Positions 1-9,195 of a DNA stretch of 64,000 nucleotides are shown here, in pieces. The stretch covers positions 1 through 64,000 of the forward strand of contig CAJTPF010000016.1 in NCBI GenBank assembly GCA_910578175.1, in the 5' to 3' direction. Made by a program: the position numbers and the translations under genes. Under the pieces are notes generated by a model, which was not told the DNA's origin, searched no databases, and saw nothing but the letters and a program-made list of their open reading frames with translations. This DNA comes from an uncultured Lachnospiraceae bacterium (GTDB taxonomy: Bacteria > Bacillota > Clostridia > Lachnospirales > Lachnospiraceae). The first letter of the stretch is position 1. Each line of letters begins with the position of its first letter.

Positions 1-92
1 TCCGTCACTTTGGCCTCCCCGGCATATCTGTTTAACTTTAACATCGGCGTTCTTCCGATGAGTTCCAGTGCGCTTTCTTTGATCTTGCTCAT
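1..92 (-). CDS. cysK: Cysteine synthase A, N-terminal fragment (runs off the window)
   Basis: Only the first 30 codons are present, reading MSKIKESALELIGRTPMLKL and onward. This is the typical opening of O-acetylserine sulfhydrylase, the PLP enzyme that makes cysteine from O-acetylserine and sulfide; the 'LIGRTPML.L' stretch precedes the PLP-binding lysine region. The start is supported by an AGGAGG box about 7 nt upstream. The rest lies beyond position 1. Sulfur metabolism next to a thiol-redox pair (thioredoxin/FTR) is suggestive, but the genes between are unrelated. Confidence 0.85.
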   Translation of the reverse strand, partial: MSKIKESALELIGRTPMLKLNRYAGEAKVT

Positions 93-217
93 AACAGACT
101 CCTCCTAGAATATATAATTAATTGCGTACAATTAATCTTATTTTGTTTTCCTATAATTTTAGTATGAATTATATGAATTGTATTATATTCCTGTTATGAT
201 ATCCTGTCAAGGAAATT

Positions 218-1120
218 TTAATTTCCGGATGATCTTCCCGTTCCGTCAGAATCCCTTTGTAAAGAGCCCCTATGATGCAGACTGATCTTTTCTCCGATAA
301 CGATTGCTTTCGAAGTATATCCATGTCCGATTTCCCTTGTTTCGGCCACCGGCATATCGGAACCTGCATACCGCTTAACCAGATCCACAATAGTGGGACG
401 GGACTGCAGTTCCTCCATTTTCGTAAAGGTACCTAACAAAATACCGTTGATTTTATCAAATACGCCAATCTGCTTTAACTGGTTTAAATATGTTACCATT
501 TGTGGGACCTCTCCGTTTAAACTTTCCAGCAGCAGTATCTTTCCATTCATATCCGGCCAATACTCCGTCCCCGCCAGTTTTAACAGACATCTAATATTTC
601 CGCCAACCACGATTCCCTGCATATGATCCTTTTGTCTAAACTCATAACCGAAGGTAAACAAATCCGCGGCTCCATTCATGACTGTGTTTGTAAAATCTGA
701 AATCTGATTTTTAGCATCCCCGTAAATTAAATTTCTAATCTGGTATAAAACGGATTTTTTACCGGTTTTGGCACAAATGGCGTTGATGACAGTGGTCAGG
801 TCGCTATACCCCCAAAATGTCGTTTTGCTTCGGGATATGATGTCATAATCCAAAAACGGTAATATTTCATTTGCGATATCACCGCCTGAAATATCAAAAA
901 TTTCTTCGATATCGCCGTTCCGGTAAAAATCCATTAAACAGTCTGCCCGCTCCTTTGCCGTGCCGCTGAATACGGAATCCTTAACATAAATATATTGACC
1001 AAATACCGGAAACAGCCCGGTCCGGAGCAGCGTGTCATATAAACGCATCAGTTTTTCTTTGTAATCGGCCAGCTGACCGTTGGAACAGCAGACAATGGCA
1101 ACTTTCCTGTTTTTATCCAT
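218..1120 (-). CDS. S66-family peptidase (LD-carboxypeptidase / MccF-like)
   Basis: 300 residues. The serine-peptidase triad of family S66 is visible: Ser106 in WGYSDLT, Glu199 in LLLES and His266 in IGHGYTSKA. Members cleave L,D-peptide bonds in peptidoglycan precursors (LdcA) or detoxify microcin C-type aminoacyl nucleotides (MccF); sequence alone does not decide which. No signal peptide, so cytoplasmic. Start chosen from a GGGAGAA box 5 nt before ATG. After the conserved GxKISL end the protein carries a polar tail of about 20 residues not usual for the family, possibly the result of a late frameshift. Confidence 0.8.
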   Translation of the reverse strand: MDKNRKVAIVCCSNGQLADYKEKLMRLYDTLLRTGLFPVFGQYIYVKDSVFSGTAKERADCLMDFYRNGDIEEIFDISGGDIANEILPFLDYDIISRSKTTFWGYSDLTTVINAICAKTGKKSVLYQIRNLIYGDAKNQISDFTNTVMNGAADLFTFGYEFRQKDHMQGIVVGGNIRCLLKLAGTEYWPDMNGKILLLESLNGEVPQMVTYLNQLKQIGVFDKINGILLGTFTKMEELQSRPTIVDLVKRYAGSDMPVAETREIGHGYTSKAIVIGEKISLHHRGSLQRDSDGTGRSSGN

Positions 1121-1145
1121 AAATCATTCTCCCGATTTATTTGTT

Positions 1146-1466
1146 TTACAGCTCCTGATCCAGCAGCGCCGCAATCTGTTCTTTCGGCCTGTATCCAACG
1201 GAAGTGTTCATTACTTTCCCGTTTTTCATGATCACACAGGTTGGAATACTGGCAATCCCAAACATGGAAGCCAGTTCCGGCTCCTCATCCACATTTACCT
1301 TACCGATTTTCGCTCTGCCCTGATATTCCTCCGCAACCTCCCGTATAACCGGAGAAAGCATTTGACAGGGACCGCACCAGGATGCCCAGAAATCAAGCAG
1401 TACCGGAACACCGGAATTTTTAATTTCCTCCTCAAAATTGTTTTTTGTTATCTGTAATTCAGCCAT
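1146..1466 (-). CDS. trxA: Thioredoxin
   Basis: 106 residues with the WCGPC active site (Cys31, Cys34) and the cis-proline loop SIPT, the normal size and layout of thioredoxin. Acts in the cytoplasm as a general protein disulfide reductase. The start MAELQI is preceded by AAAGGAGG; the longer upstream reading has no ribosome site. It lies 13 bp downstream of a ferredoxin-thioredoxin-reductase-type gene on the same strand. The two probably form an operon in which the upstream protein reduces this thioredoxin. Confidence 0.93.
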   Translation of the reverse strand: MAELQITKNNFEEEIKNSGVPVLLDFWASWCGPCQMLSPVIREVAEEYQGRAKIGKVNVDEEPELASMFGIASIPTCVIMKNGKVMNTSVGYRPKEQIAALLDQEL

Positions 1467-1479
1467 TTTTATTCCTCCT

Positions 1480-1680
1480 TTAACCCAGTGATTTGTAATA
1501 CAGCATACAGTGGCAATACCCTTCAAATTCCGGGTCCTTCACCTGTTCCTGAAATTCTCTGCACATACATTTATATTCATCTTTTCTCTCTATCCGGCAG
1601 GGACAAAAACCGCCGGTGCGTTCCAGACCTTCTTTAACGGTCCTGACGATTTCTGCATCGGGATTCAATGTGATTTTCAT
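1480..1680 (-). CDS. Ferredoxin-thioredoxin reductase catalytic-subunit-like protein
   Basis: 66 residues with three CxC-type motifs: CPC (26-28), CMC (38-40) and CHC (56-58), followed by a MLYY tail. This is the six-cysteine signature of the FTR catalytic chain, in which four cysteines hold a [4Fe-4S] cluster and two form the redox disulfide. Plant enzymes are longer with different spacing; short stand-alone versions occur in anaerobes. Start ATG follows AGGAGG at 1687-1692. Directly upstream of thioredoxin, so it likely passes electrons from ferredoxin to TrxA. Confidence 0.8.
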   Translation of the reverse strand: MKITLNPDAEIVRTVKEGLERTGGFCPCRIERKDEYKCMCREFQEQVKDPEFEGYCHCMLYYKSLG

Positions 1681-1829
1681 GTATCTGCACCTCCTAAAAA
1701 TAAATTGCTTTTTCAATTGTATCTATAGTTTATAGTATATTTTAAAAACTTTCCGTGACTAAGTCTCATTTATCTGAATATGATTGTAAAACATTATATC
1801 AATCTTATAATAGATTTGGTTTAAATTAT

Positions 1830-1880
1830 AGAAAAAATTGAGATATTAATTGTTCTGTTGAAAAATTAATATCTCAATTA
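1830..1880 (-). terminator. Rho-independent terminator of the secreted-protein gene
   Basis: A perfect 14-bp inverted repeat (TTGAGATATTAATT at 1838-1851 with its complement at 1864-1877) and a 12-nt loop, followed on the minus strand by TTTTTT. It sits 23 bp past the stop of the gene at 1903. The rest of 1681-1902 is AT-rich and holds only the upstream region of the FTR gene. Confidence 0.85.
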
Positions 1881-1902
1881 ACTTAATGATTGTAAATTTA
1901 TG

Positions 1903-2907
1903 CTAGTTTAAAGGAAACTTCGCTATATAATCATCATAGTTTATTTGATTATTTAAACTGCAATAAATTGTTGGTTTGCCGTTATAATCGGCAATATCAA
2001 TTCCTTCCAGTTCATTTGAAGTCCATTCCATTACTTTTGTCATTTTAGTTTTATTATAATTATTGTCTTTTATTGCCGCCATAGTCATATTTGTTTTATA
2101 AATATAATTTTTATCATTTTTATTTCCATTACCATTAGTCGTATTATTTTCATTTATTGCTACATATATACGATTTTCGTATTCACAAATTCCCTGCATT
2201 ACCCATTTGTCACCATACGTAATATCTAACGTAAATTCTGCTTGTTTTTTAAAAATCAATTTTCCATTTTCATTTGTTAATTCACATATATAATAGATTT
2301 GCTGCTCCTTCCACTTTTTTTCTCCTTCCATTTTCTCTTTTCTTCTTAAAACATAATACTCACCTTTTCTATTAGTAGACATTTGTGAAAGATAAGCAAT
2401 TGCATCTATTCCGATTTGTGTATTATTTTCTATAGAATCTATATTTGTTGAACACTTTTTATATATTCCACCTGTGGAAGAATTTACACAATAAATCCCT
2501 TTTAATGCCGCAGAAAAAAGATAATATTTATCTTCTCCCGGAACTTTTCCATATGTAAGATCGTTGGCATGACCCAATTCTGTATATCCTTTTTTTACAA
2601 AATCCACACTTGCTGCATCAGTTAAATGCTGTAAGCAGCTAAGATGAAATGTCTGTATCTTTTGTTTACCTGCATCCGATGTTTGTGCTAAATATACTTT
2701 ATTCTGTTTATTAGCCCCCGATGGTGATCCAACTGCCAATCCTCCAGTATTGGTATAGGTAGTATCTGTTACCTTGTATAGCTTCTGTTTTGAAATATCT
2801 ATAGTATCTGCTGCATTTACCTGAAATGGTAATAAAATAGTACTAACAGACAATAAAATTGCCAAACCTCCTTTAGACAATTTTATAAAAAATCCCTTCT
2901 TTTTCAT
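1903..2907 (-). CDS. Secreted protein of unknown function
   Basis: 334 residues from the ATG preceded by AGGAGGTAAAGGAATAATT. The N-terminus is a clear Sec signal peptide: KKKGF basic start, a hydrophobic core LAILLSVSTILLP and a probable cleavage after VNA-A near residue 32. The mature part is polar and rich in Tyr, Asn and Lys, with repeated short hydrophobic/aromatic strands (for example YYLFSAALKGIYCV) that may suggest a beta-propeller-like fold. I do not recognise the family. Low GC compared with the core genes points to acquired DNA. It has its own terminator and appears monocistronic. Confidence 0.7.
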   Translation of the reverse strand: MKKKGFFIKLSKGGLAILLSVSTILLPFQVNAADTIDISKQKLYKVTDTTYTNTGGLAVGSPSGANKQNKVYLAQTSDAGKQKIQTFHLSCLQHLTDAASVDFVKKGYTELGHANDLTYGKVPGEDKYYLFSAALKGIYCVNSSTGGIYKKCSTNIDSIENNTQIGIDAIAYLSQMSTNRKGEYYVLRRKEKMEGEKKWKEQQIYYICELTNENGKLIFKKQAEFTLDITYGDKWVMQGICEYENRIYVAINENNTTNGNGNKNDKNYIYKTNMTMAAIKDNNYNKTKMTKVMEWTSNELEGIDIADYNGKPTIYCSLNNQINYDDYIAKFPLN

Positions 2908-2968
2908 AATTATTCCTTTACCTCCTATTAAATTAATAATTTTTAATAATATATAGAATAACACAATC

Positions 2969-3070
2969 CTAATAAAATATCAATATATACTCAAACACTG
3001 CGGCTTTGGCTTCTTCCCTGGTTTGGAAATACTGACCGTTCAGCCATTCCTGTTTTAACTTTCCCACAAT
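2969..3070 (-). pseudogene. IS3-family transposase C-terminal scrap
   Basis: In one minus-strand frame the DNA reads LKQEWLNGQYFQTREEAKAA and then VFEYI up to a stop at 2969. This is the conserved end of the IS3/IS150 OrfB integrase domain (the catalytic Glu region upstream is missing). No start, no upstream domain and no inverted repeats are recognisable, so it is a dead fragment. Confidence 0.75.
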
Positions 3071-3163
3071 GCCTGCAACACATTTATAAGTTTCTACTTG
3101 CGTCGTTTCTGCTTTCAATCAATTTTCTGTCTTAATGTTGTTTCCCCTACAAACCGGAATCTG

Positions 3164-3349
3164 TTAAATTAATCCTAACTCTTCTTTGAGCATCCTAAAT
3201 CTGTCTTTTTCATGTTCCGCCACATGAGCAAGCGGATTATATAAACAATGCTGTAACACATCTGCATCCTTGAGGATTTCATCGAATTCATTGCCAATAC
3301 TCTGTAGTATTTTATCTACATATTCTTGAACCATTTCAATTCTGTCCAT
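3164..3349 (-). CDS. Small hypothetical protein
   Basis: 61 residues, mostly charged and helical, no cysteine pair, no membrane segment. The ATG lies 4 bp after the stop of the immunity-like gene at 3354, so it is probably translated from the same mRNA. A GAGG sequence falls just before the start. The family is not recognised. Because it follows an immunity-like protein it may be a second immunity or orphan module gene, but this is inference from position only. Confidence 0.5.
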   Translation of the reverse strand: MDRIEMVQEYVDKILQSIGNEFDEILKDADVLQHCLYNPLAHVAEHEKDRFRMLKEELGLI

Positions 3350-3353
3350 AGAG

Positions 3354-3794
3354 TCAGGACCTCCACAACTTCCGAGCTTGAAAGTCTACAAATTCCTGCG
3401 CCCTTTCTTTAATGTCCTTAGCAACATCTGTCCGGTCTGCAATTTCTTTCAACAGGCCCGTAAATTCCTCTGTACGCTCCCCTGCATTGATACACCTGTT
3501 TAACATCCAAACTGTTGTACTGGTCGGGGTTCTTTTTATCGATTCCGCAAGAAAGTTTTCATATTCCCCACCGAATTGTTCGATAAAATGCACAATCGAA
3601 CCGGGATCTCCAAAATAGGCCAGCGGATGACGCTCAAACAGCTGTAACAGCGGTTCAATTGCTTCTGATTGATACCCCGCATTCGTAATAGCATCTATGC
3701 TGTCATATATTACAGATATATCTGCCTCATCATATTCATCAATAGATGCCTCAATCCTTGCAATCATCTTCTCTAAAATCTTCATATCTGCCAT
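3354..3794 (-). CDS. Immunity-like protein (Imm30-type suspected)
   Basis: 146 residues from MADMKILEKM, preceded by GGGAGAAG. All-helical and acidic, with motifs such as AIEPLLQLFERHPLAYFG and VWMLNRCIN that recall the small cytoplasmic immunity proteins paired with polymorphic toxins. No toxin gene is intact nearby; only decayed DNA lies upstream. It is followed by the 61-residue ORF in a probable two-gene unit. The family call is from memory of these motifs and could be wrong; the gene itself looks real. Confidence 0.6.
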   Translation of the reverse strand: MADMKILEKMIARIEASIDEYDEADISVIYDSIDAITNAGYQSEAIEPLLQLFERHPLAYFGDPGSIVHFIEQFGGEYENFLAESIKRTPTSTTVWMLNRCINAGERTEEFTGLLKEIADRTDVAKDIKERAQEFVDFQARKLWRS

Positions 3795-4283
3795 TTTATA
3801 TCTTCTCCCTAAATTTCTATTTGTCAAATCAATACGAGCAAAATATGTCACTGATACTGTCAACGTTCAATCCTCATTTAAAAGCGCTGATAGCAGTAAC
3901 AGGCAATGTGCCGGTATATACCGGCAGGGGCAAGCTGATGACAGAGCCGCCCGCCGCCCATCCAATATTTTTATGCCGTTTCCGTTGGCAGCTGGAACGT
4001 CTGGTCGAATTTAGACACATCCTTGTTATAAGCTCCGTAGGTATCTAATATTTGATTGATTACTACCAAAGATTCTTTGAAGTTGTCATAATCGCTACAA
4101 TCTGGTTTACCAAAGAATCAAACAATCCCCGTTCTATATCCGTTCCGACTATCCCGTCCGTCAAGAAACGTCCACAGGTTGAATTTTGCGCCCTTTCTTC
4201 CTGCCCCACTGAAAAATTTTGCGACAATAACTCAAAAAAGCACTTGACAAAACGCTTCATGGCATAACTAAATGACACCGGAT
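3795..4283. other. Decayed intergenic stretch upstream of the immunity-like gene
   Basis: No intact gene. On the minus strand, 4009 to about 4130 reads DNFKESLVVINQILDTYGAY and onward to a TAA, with no start in frame. The neighbouring frame (4063-4278) is open for 71 codons and could be the shifted upstream half of the same dead gene. A 16-bp perfect palindrome GCCGGTATATACCGGC lies at 3910-3925. TTGACA at about 3859-3864 (minus strand) could be a -35 element for the gene at 3354. Confidence 0.4.
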
Positions 4284-4337
4284 CTAACCCTCATCATTCA
4301 TCTTTGCCAGTTTCGTCGTCTGATCCGCAGCTATATA
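4284..4337 (-). pseudogene. Displaced 3' end of prfA (left boundary of genomic island)
   Basis: The minus strand reads IAADQTTKLAKMNDEG then TAG. The intact prfA ends [15 protein letters not shown]. Over the 39-nt block 4299-4337 versus 12575-12613 I count 33 identical bases in the same orientation, with differences mostly of the kind seen at synonymous or conservative positions. Upstream of ATA (4337) the similarity ends abruptly. This is the pattern left when an element integrates into the 3' end of a gene and replaces the last codons. See the matching finding. Confidence 0.7.
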
Positions 4338-4751
4338 TGTACATGGCTTTTTTATGGGCTGTATGCATATGTTGCTTTACAAAATTTAGAGCTATACGCA
4401 TACGCTGCTTTGTGTATACGCTATGTACATATGCGTTAATTATTTTGCAGGTTATATACATACACATCGATAGAAACGGCACAAGCTATACACATAATAC
4501 ATCAATGCTTTTTATTCTGCATTTGTCCATATTCTTTTTTGCCATATTTATTACAAATACATCGATATCTGTACCAATCAGATTTTCTTGAACAATTGTC
4601 ACAAGAAGAATTGAACCATTATGTAGCTATTAACAACACCGTTATTGCTACGGGATTTCATATCTTATTGCACCTCCATTTATCATAAAATATATGATAT
4701 TTTAACATAGTATACTTCTTTTCGCAAATCCATTTTATATGTTACTAATCA
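4338..4751. other. Left end of island, no intact gene
   Basis: AT-rich, with a run of TATACATA/GCATACG-like alternating purine-pyrimidine steps at 4330-4500. On the minus strand a good ribosome site (GGAGGT at about 4672) precedes ATG and 20 codons starting MKSRSNNG before TGA. A second frame then reads about 38 codons from a GTG. This looks like a broken small gene, not recognised. No integrase or excisionase reading frame was found. Confidence 0.4.
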
Positions 4752-6146
4752 CTAAAAACATTCCTCAAAAACTTGCTCATTCTTCTTCAATTTTTTTTTC
4801 CTTTGTGCTTTTAATATAAACGCTTCCTTGATTAGTTCCGTAATTTTTTTCATTAATTCTTCGTCTATAAGTGGTATTTCAATATCCTTTAATCTTTCTT
4901 CTCTCAAATGTGGTATTGTTGAGGCTACCACAGTTCTTCGAATCGCAGCATATCGACCAATTTCAGGTATTGATAATGCTGTAAACAAATATTCTGGAGT
5001 AATTCCCTCTTTTTTTGCCAACTCTTTGACTCTAAGTATTTCAATTCCAGATGATAAAACAACATCATCTGCAGCTGTTATTAAACCAACACCTCCTATT
5101 TTCCCATCCTTTGTAAAAATAATATCATTTACTTTTACATTTTGCTTTATATCTACCAAATCACTTTCAGAAATATAATAGTCAGGATACAAGTCTACTT
5201 CCCAATTTACTATATCAGATGTTCTGATAAAGGGTTTATCACCAAAACTCCTTTGAATAAAATCATTATAATTATTACTACCAACTTCATCACCATTGTC
5301 AATATCTACAACTTCTTTTAATGGTATTGCTGCATTAAACTTTTCTAAAGAAGCCGCAGTTTTAATATACAGTCTGTCATAATAATTTGTTGACCATATA
5401 CTGCTTTCTTTCAACTTTGAGAACATAACTCCAAACGAAAAGTCTCGTTTTATTGACTTAATATCAAAATTTAATCCTTTATATAACAATTTTTGTGCTA
5501 TTTTAATATTTTCTTGTGCCTGTATCTCATATTCTATAGCACTTTTTTCATTTTTCGTAATTAAGTCCATAATATCCTGTTGAATAATAGGCACTTCAAA
5601 TTCTCTCAAGTTCTTAAGCGATAACAACTGCTGAATATTCCCTGTCATTAAACTAAAAATTTGCCACTTACCTGCTTTTGACCTAAAATATGCAGTTAAA
5701 TATTCGGGTGTAATAGGTGCATTTTCTTTTAATGAAATATTAGATATATGTCTTGGAATTCCAGCTTTTCCCACATATTCACTTCTATACACTGCCGATT
5801 TTCCAACTGTACCATAAATTGCAATTAATACATCATTTTGTTTTATATGACAACGCGGAAAAGATTTGTAGTCCATTTGACTTATGTACGAATCATCTGA
5901 AATTTCATCAAAATCAATAACTCCTTCCTTTATATTTCTTCCATACAGATATCTTATCCCCTCATTTCGATTTCTCGAAATATGAGAGTGTTCTCCATCT
6001 GATATCGTACTATGTTCACCTAGTACAATATACTCTATACCACTCTGAGCATTTTGTTGTTTAACTACTTTTTTATAGTAATAAAAAGAAGGAACCAATC
6101 TATCCCCAAATTTTAATTCCTTGGTTGATGCCGAAAATATTTTCAT
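4752..6146 (-). CDS. hsdS: Restriction-modification specificity subunit (HsdS/type I S-like)
   Basis: 464 residues with two target-recognition halves. Each has the S-subunit pattern: a DNA-recognition region ending with LLSLKNLREFEVPII (about 185-200) or TIPHLREERLKDIEIPLI (about 415-432), then a helical spacer (residues 205-240 and 435-460). It sets which sequence the methylase/nuclease recognises and binds as part of a complex. Start 1 bp after the methylase stop, so the pair is translated together. Strongly AT-rich like the rest of the island. Confidence 0.85.
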   Translation of the reverse strand: MKIFSASTKELKFGDRLVPSFYYYKKVVKQQNAQSGIEYIVLGEHSTISDGEHSHISRNRNEGIRYLYGRNIKEGVIDFDEISDDSYISQMDYKSFPRCHIKQNDVLIAIYGTVGKSAVYRSEYVGKAGIPRHISNISLKENAPITPEYLTAYFRSKAGKWQIFSLMTGNIQQLLSLKNLREFEVPIIQQDIMDLITKNEKSAIEYEIQAQENIKIAQKLLYKGLNFDIKSIKRDFSFGVMFSKLKESSIWSTNYYDRLYIKTAASLEKFNAAIPLKEVVDIDNGDEVGSNNYNDFIQRSFGDKPFIRTSDIVNWEVDLYPDYYISESDLVDIKQNVKVNDIIFTKDGKIGGVGLITAADDVVLSSGIEILRVKELAKKEGITPEYLFTALSIPEIGRYAAIRRTVVASTIPHLREERLKDIEIPLIDEELMKKITELIKEAFILKAQRKKKLKKNEQVFEECF

Positions 6147-6147
6147 A

Positions 6148-7923
6148 TTAATCTACTCTCTCTTCAATTTCTTGTAATTGTGCCCATTTATGGTATTCTT
6201 TTGCAACTTCTTTTATATCATCACTTAGAATCTCATTTCCTCTTCTATCGTGCCCACAAGTTTCCGCTATCGCCATAAATATTTCATATTCTTCAGGAAT
6301 TTTATCTTTAGGCAATTTTTGAAAAATCAATACACTAGTCTTAGTTGATGTATTGGGTTGAAAAGTTTCAATTGGAATATCTATAATAGCAAGTATTCTG
6401 CCTTGTTCTCTTAACCAATTTCTAATATATCCAAAAGTATCATTTCCAAAGACTCCATCTGGTAAAACAATTCCCATTCTACCATAGTTAGCTAATAATT
6501 GTATATCTCTCTCAATAAAAAGAACTTGTGGTGATTCTTTTTCTTTAAGCTTACCTTTTTCCCACTCATTCGTCTTATTAACAACTTTCCATTTATAAGC
6601 CAATTCATATTGCTTTAGTTTTTCCTCCCCACGAACAGGAATTTTTGAACCAAATGGTGGATTTGTCATTAATATGCTAAATTTTCCTGCAGCAATTTTA
6701 ATTTTGGTTTTATCTTGCCAATTTTGCATATTATCCAAACTATCTTCACAGAAAATACCACTCTTTCCATCGCCTAATATTGCCATGTATGCTTTAGCCA
6801 CTTTTGATAAAAAATAATCTTTATCTAATCCACATATTTTATTTAATGCAACCTCCATTTTCTCTTCTTTAAGATTAGCATCATTCCAATGATATTTTTC
6901 TCCTTCAGCATCTAAACGTCTCCATACATGTCTCAATGCCTCAACTAAAAAACCACCACTTCCACAAGATGGATCAATTATATAATCTTCATCCGATGGA
7001 TTTAAAATATCAACTATCATCTTTACTACATTTCTCGGTGTAAAGAACTGTCCCTGTCCACCTTTTAATGCATGTCCAATAAATGTTTCAAACGCATCTG
7101 CCACAATATCTCTTTCAGCCTCAATTAAACAATAATTCTGTAATTCACCAACTACATATACAATTGATTTAGCATCTAAAGTGATACTATCATTTGCATC
7201 CATTACTTCTTTATATTTACGTTTAACTTTTTCAAATAATTCTAAAATTCGTTTTTGTACCTCTATTGCTTCTTCGTCTACGCCAGCTCTAAATGTCACA
7301 ATTTCAGAAGGCTCTGTGAATCTTTCATCATATATTTTACAAAAAATGAGATTAATTAATTGCTGAGCTAATACTTCATCTCTTGTTGCTCCTACAGTGT
7401 TAGCCGCCAAATGATTTCTTATTGCCTTAAAAGTGGCTTTTAAATTATGAGTTGGTCTTAAATCTGCTCGCCTAAACATACCAATATCTTCAATTCTCTG
7501 ACCACATTTTGGTATATTAGGTATTTCATCAAACAACACCTTACCATCTTTTTCATATTTTCTTATAAAAAAACGTTCTTCTCCATTAAACCAAACACCT
7601 AATTGTGCTTTAGAAAATCGTAAGTAATCTTCCAACTGGCTTCTTCCATCTTTACGATTTTTTTGTTTACATTCTACAATTATTTCTATATTATCTTCTG
7701 TTTTTTTATCTTTAGAAAAAATTGCGATGTCAACTGGATATTCTTTTTTCTCATCTGATGGTCTCACTTTAACTCTATACTGTGGATGAGTTATTATTAC
7801 TTACTTTGGGTACCCATAATCCTCAACCAAAATTTTTGCAAAAACCTGAACAGCCTCTACTTCTTCTAGCGTTGCTCTTACTTCTAACCCCGAAATATAA
7901 TCAATTATATATCCATCTTTCAT
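6148..7923 (-). pseudogene. Nuclease-methylase fusion (HSDR_N-like + N6 adenine methylase), interrupted by an in-frame stop
   Basis: The open part (GTG 7767 to 6148) is 539 codons. It has a PD-(D/E)xK-like nuclease segment (Asp65 in PVDIAIF, Glu84 and Lys86 in VECKQ, full-length numbering) followed by an N6-adenine methylase with motif I DPSCGSGG and catalytic NPPFG. Translating further upstream in the same frame from the ATG at 7921-7923, which has GGAG 8 nt before it, gives 40 good codons ending EDYGYPK. Then come a single TAA (7801-7803) and VIITHPQYRVKV leading into the fusion. So one substitution splits the gene. Layout (nuclease-methylase in one chain plus separate S subunit, no hsdR) resembles the BcgI type. 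GTG at 7767 has no clear ribosome site, so expression of the shortened form is uncertain. Confidence 0.75.
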
Positions 7924-8291
7924 AGTCATTCTCCATTTCTTTTTTATAAAAACAATTATAATTTATATGGCTACTTAACACAAATTGTTTTTTTATCATT
8001 TAACAAATAACCTTATATTATCAACTCTTTTCTTTTATCAAAACCATAATTTTATTTCTAAATTTCTCTCTGTGAAATTTCAGCAAATACTTTATTATAC
8101 AAAAAACATTCTCAAGATACCCTAAAAACTGATAGAAGAAAGATTCTGAGAAAAAATTTTTTTGTTCTAAGATATTTGAAAACTTTACACTCATTCCTTC
8201 TTCATCATGAATCTCTCTAATTATATTATGTTGTGGTTGTTGTGGTCAAGCATTTTTGTAACTCATATGGCTAATAAAATTAGATCCTAAG
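7924..8291. other. AT-rich spacer without genes
   Basis: Contains the upstream region of the nuclease-methylase gene and otherwise only AT-rich sequence with stops in all frames. I see no hairpin terminator, RNA gene or integrase remnant here. Confidence 0.5.
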
Positions 8292-9130
8292 TTATGAAGC
8301 AGTCCGTGCCTGATAAGGTGTACGATATCCATTATAGCTGTGCGGACGAACATGGTTGTATGTGACATAGACAAATTCTTCCACCACCTGATACAGCGCC
8401 TCCTCTGTCTGGAATTCATACAGGCTGACGCATTCATTTTTCAGTGCGTTGAAATACCTTTCCACAGGAGCGTTGTCATAGAAACATCCCGCTTTGCTCA
8501 TGCTTTGGATCACATGCACAGATTCACAAAATTCCAAAAAGGCCTTTGATGTATACCGAGAGCCCTGGTCGCTGTGTAGCGGCTGTGTTTCCAACGCTTT
8601 CTTCAAAGTTCAGATAGCAAGGCCGCTGGTGATCTGGCGGTCTGTCACGCTTGCAATGACGCTCCGGTCATACAGATCAGCAATGCTGTAATTGTAGCGC
8701 ACTTCCCCGTTTTTCAAAAACAGATATATAAAATCCTTACACCATTTCTGGTTTGCCCGGGTCTGCATGAAACTCCCACTGCAGCTTGTTTTCAAAGACT
8801 TTATGCGGTATTCTGCACCGGAACCCCGGTTTCTTTGGACGGACGGAGGAATACAACATCATTTATGTACGGTAACTGCCCTGTAATGATAACCTCTACG
8901 TGCCAGATAGACAGCCATAGTCTGGTATCCGGACATCCTGTTATACGAATGGCAAATTTCCCTGATTTGCACTTTAACAGTTTTTTGGCATAATAATCCG
9001 CCTTCCGGTATTTCCGATAGTTGTAATAAGCATTCGGACAGACACCAAGCCGCCGATGCAGCTAGCGGACGCCGAATTTTTTGCTGTGCTGTTCGATAAA
9101 CCGATAAGCCTCTAATCGATTTCCTTTGTG
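8292..9130 (-). pseudogene. IS3-family transposase (OrfB), multiply frameshifted
   Basis: Read in three frames, the minus strand yields the order of an IS3 OrfB. First an HTH_21 region (ICHSYNRMSGYQTMAVYLA at about 8890-8960), then PKKPGFRCRIPHKVFENKLQ, then RYNYSIADLYDRSVIASVTD (8610-8795), and finally the C-terminal catalytic part LHSDQGSRYTSK with ERYFNALKNE (8292-8606). Stops and frameshifts separate these pieces, for example between 8606 and 8610. The element cannot transpose on its own. OrfA and inverted repeats are not recognised. Confidence 0.85.
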
Positions 9131-9195
9131 AAGGAATGCCGCTGCTTTTTTAAGAAAAGAATCTCCTTTTCAGCAGTTTCTTGCGCAGGTTGTCT

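Noticed and set aside
3910-3925. 16-bp palindrome GCCGGTATATACCGGC as an operator or terminator
   Set aside because: Single copy, no T run and no gene start close enough to assign a role.
4063-4278. 71-codon minus-strand ORF as an intact gene
   Set aside because: No ribosome site, no family likeness, and the adjoining frame continues in a way that suggests a decayed gene; described only as part of the stretch 3795-4283.
4294-4482. 62-codon minus-strand ORF
   Set aside because: It runs over the displaced prfA tail in a different frame from IAADQ; the prfA-like frame explains the sequence better.
7765-7803. Programmed readthrough or recoding at the TAA in the nuclease-methylase gene
   Set aside because: The codon context shows no hairpin or shift site and the stop is TAA, so a plain nonsense mutation is the simpler reading.
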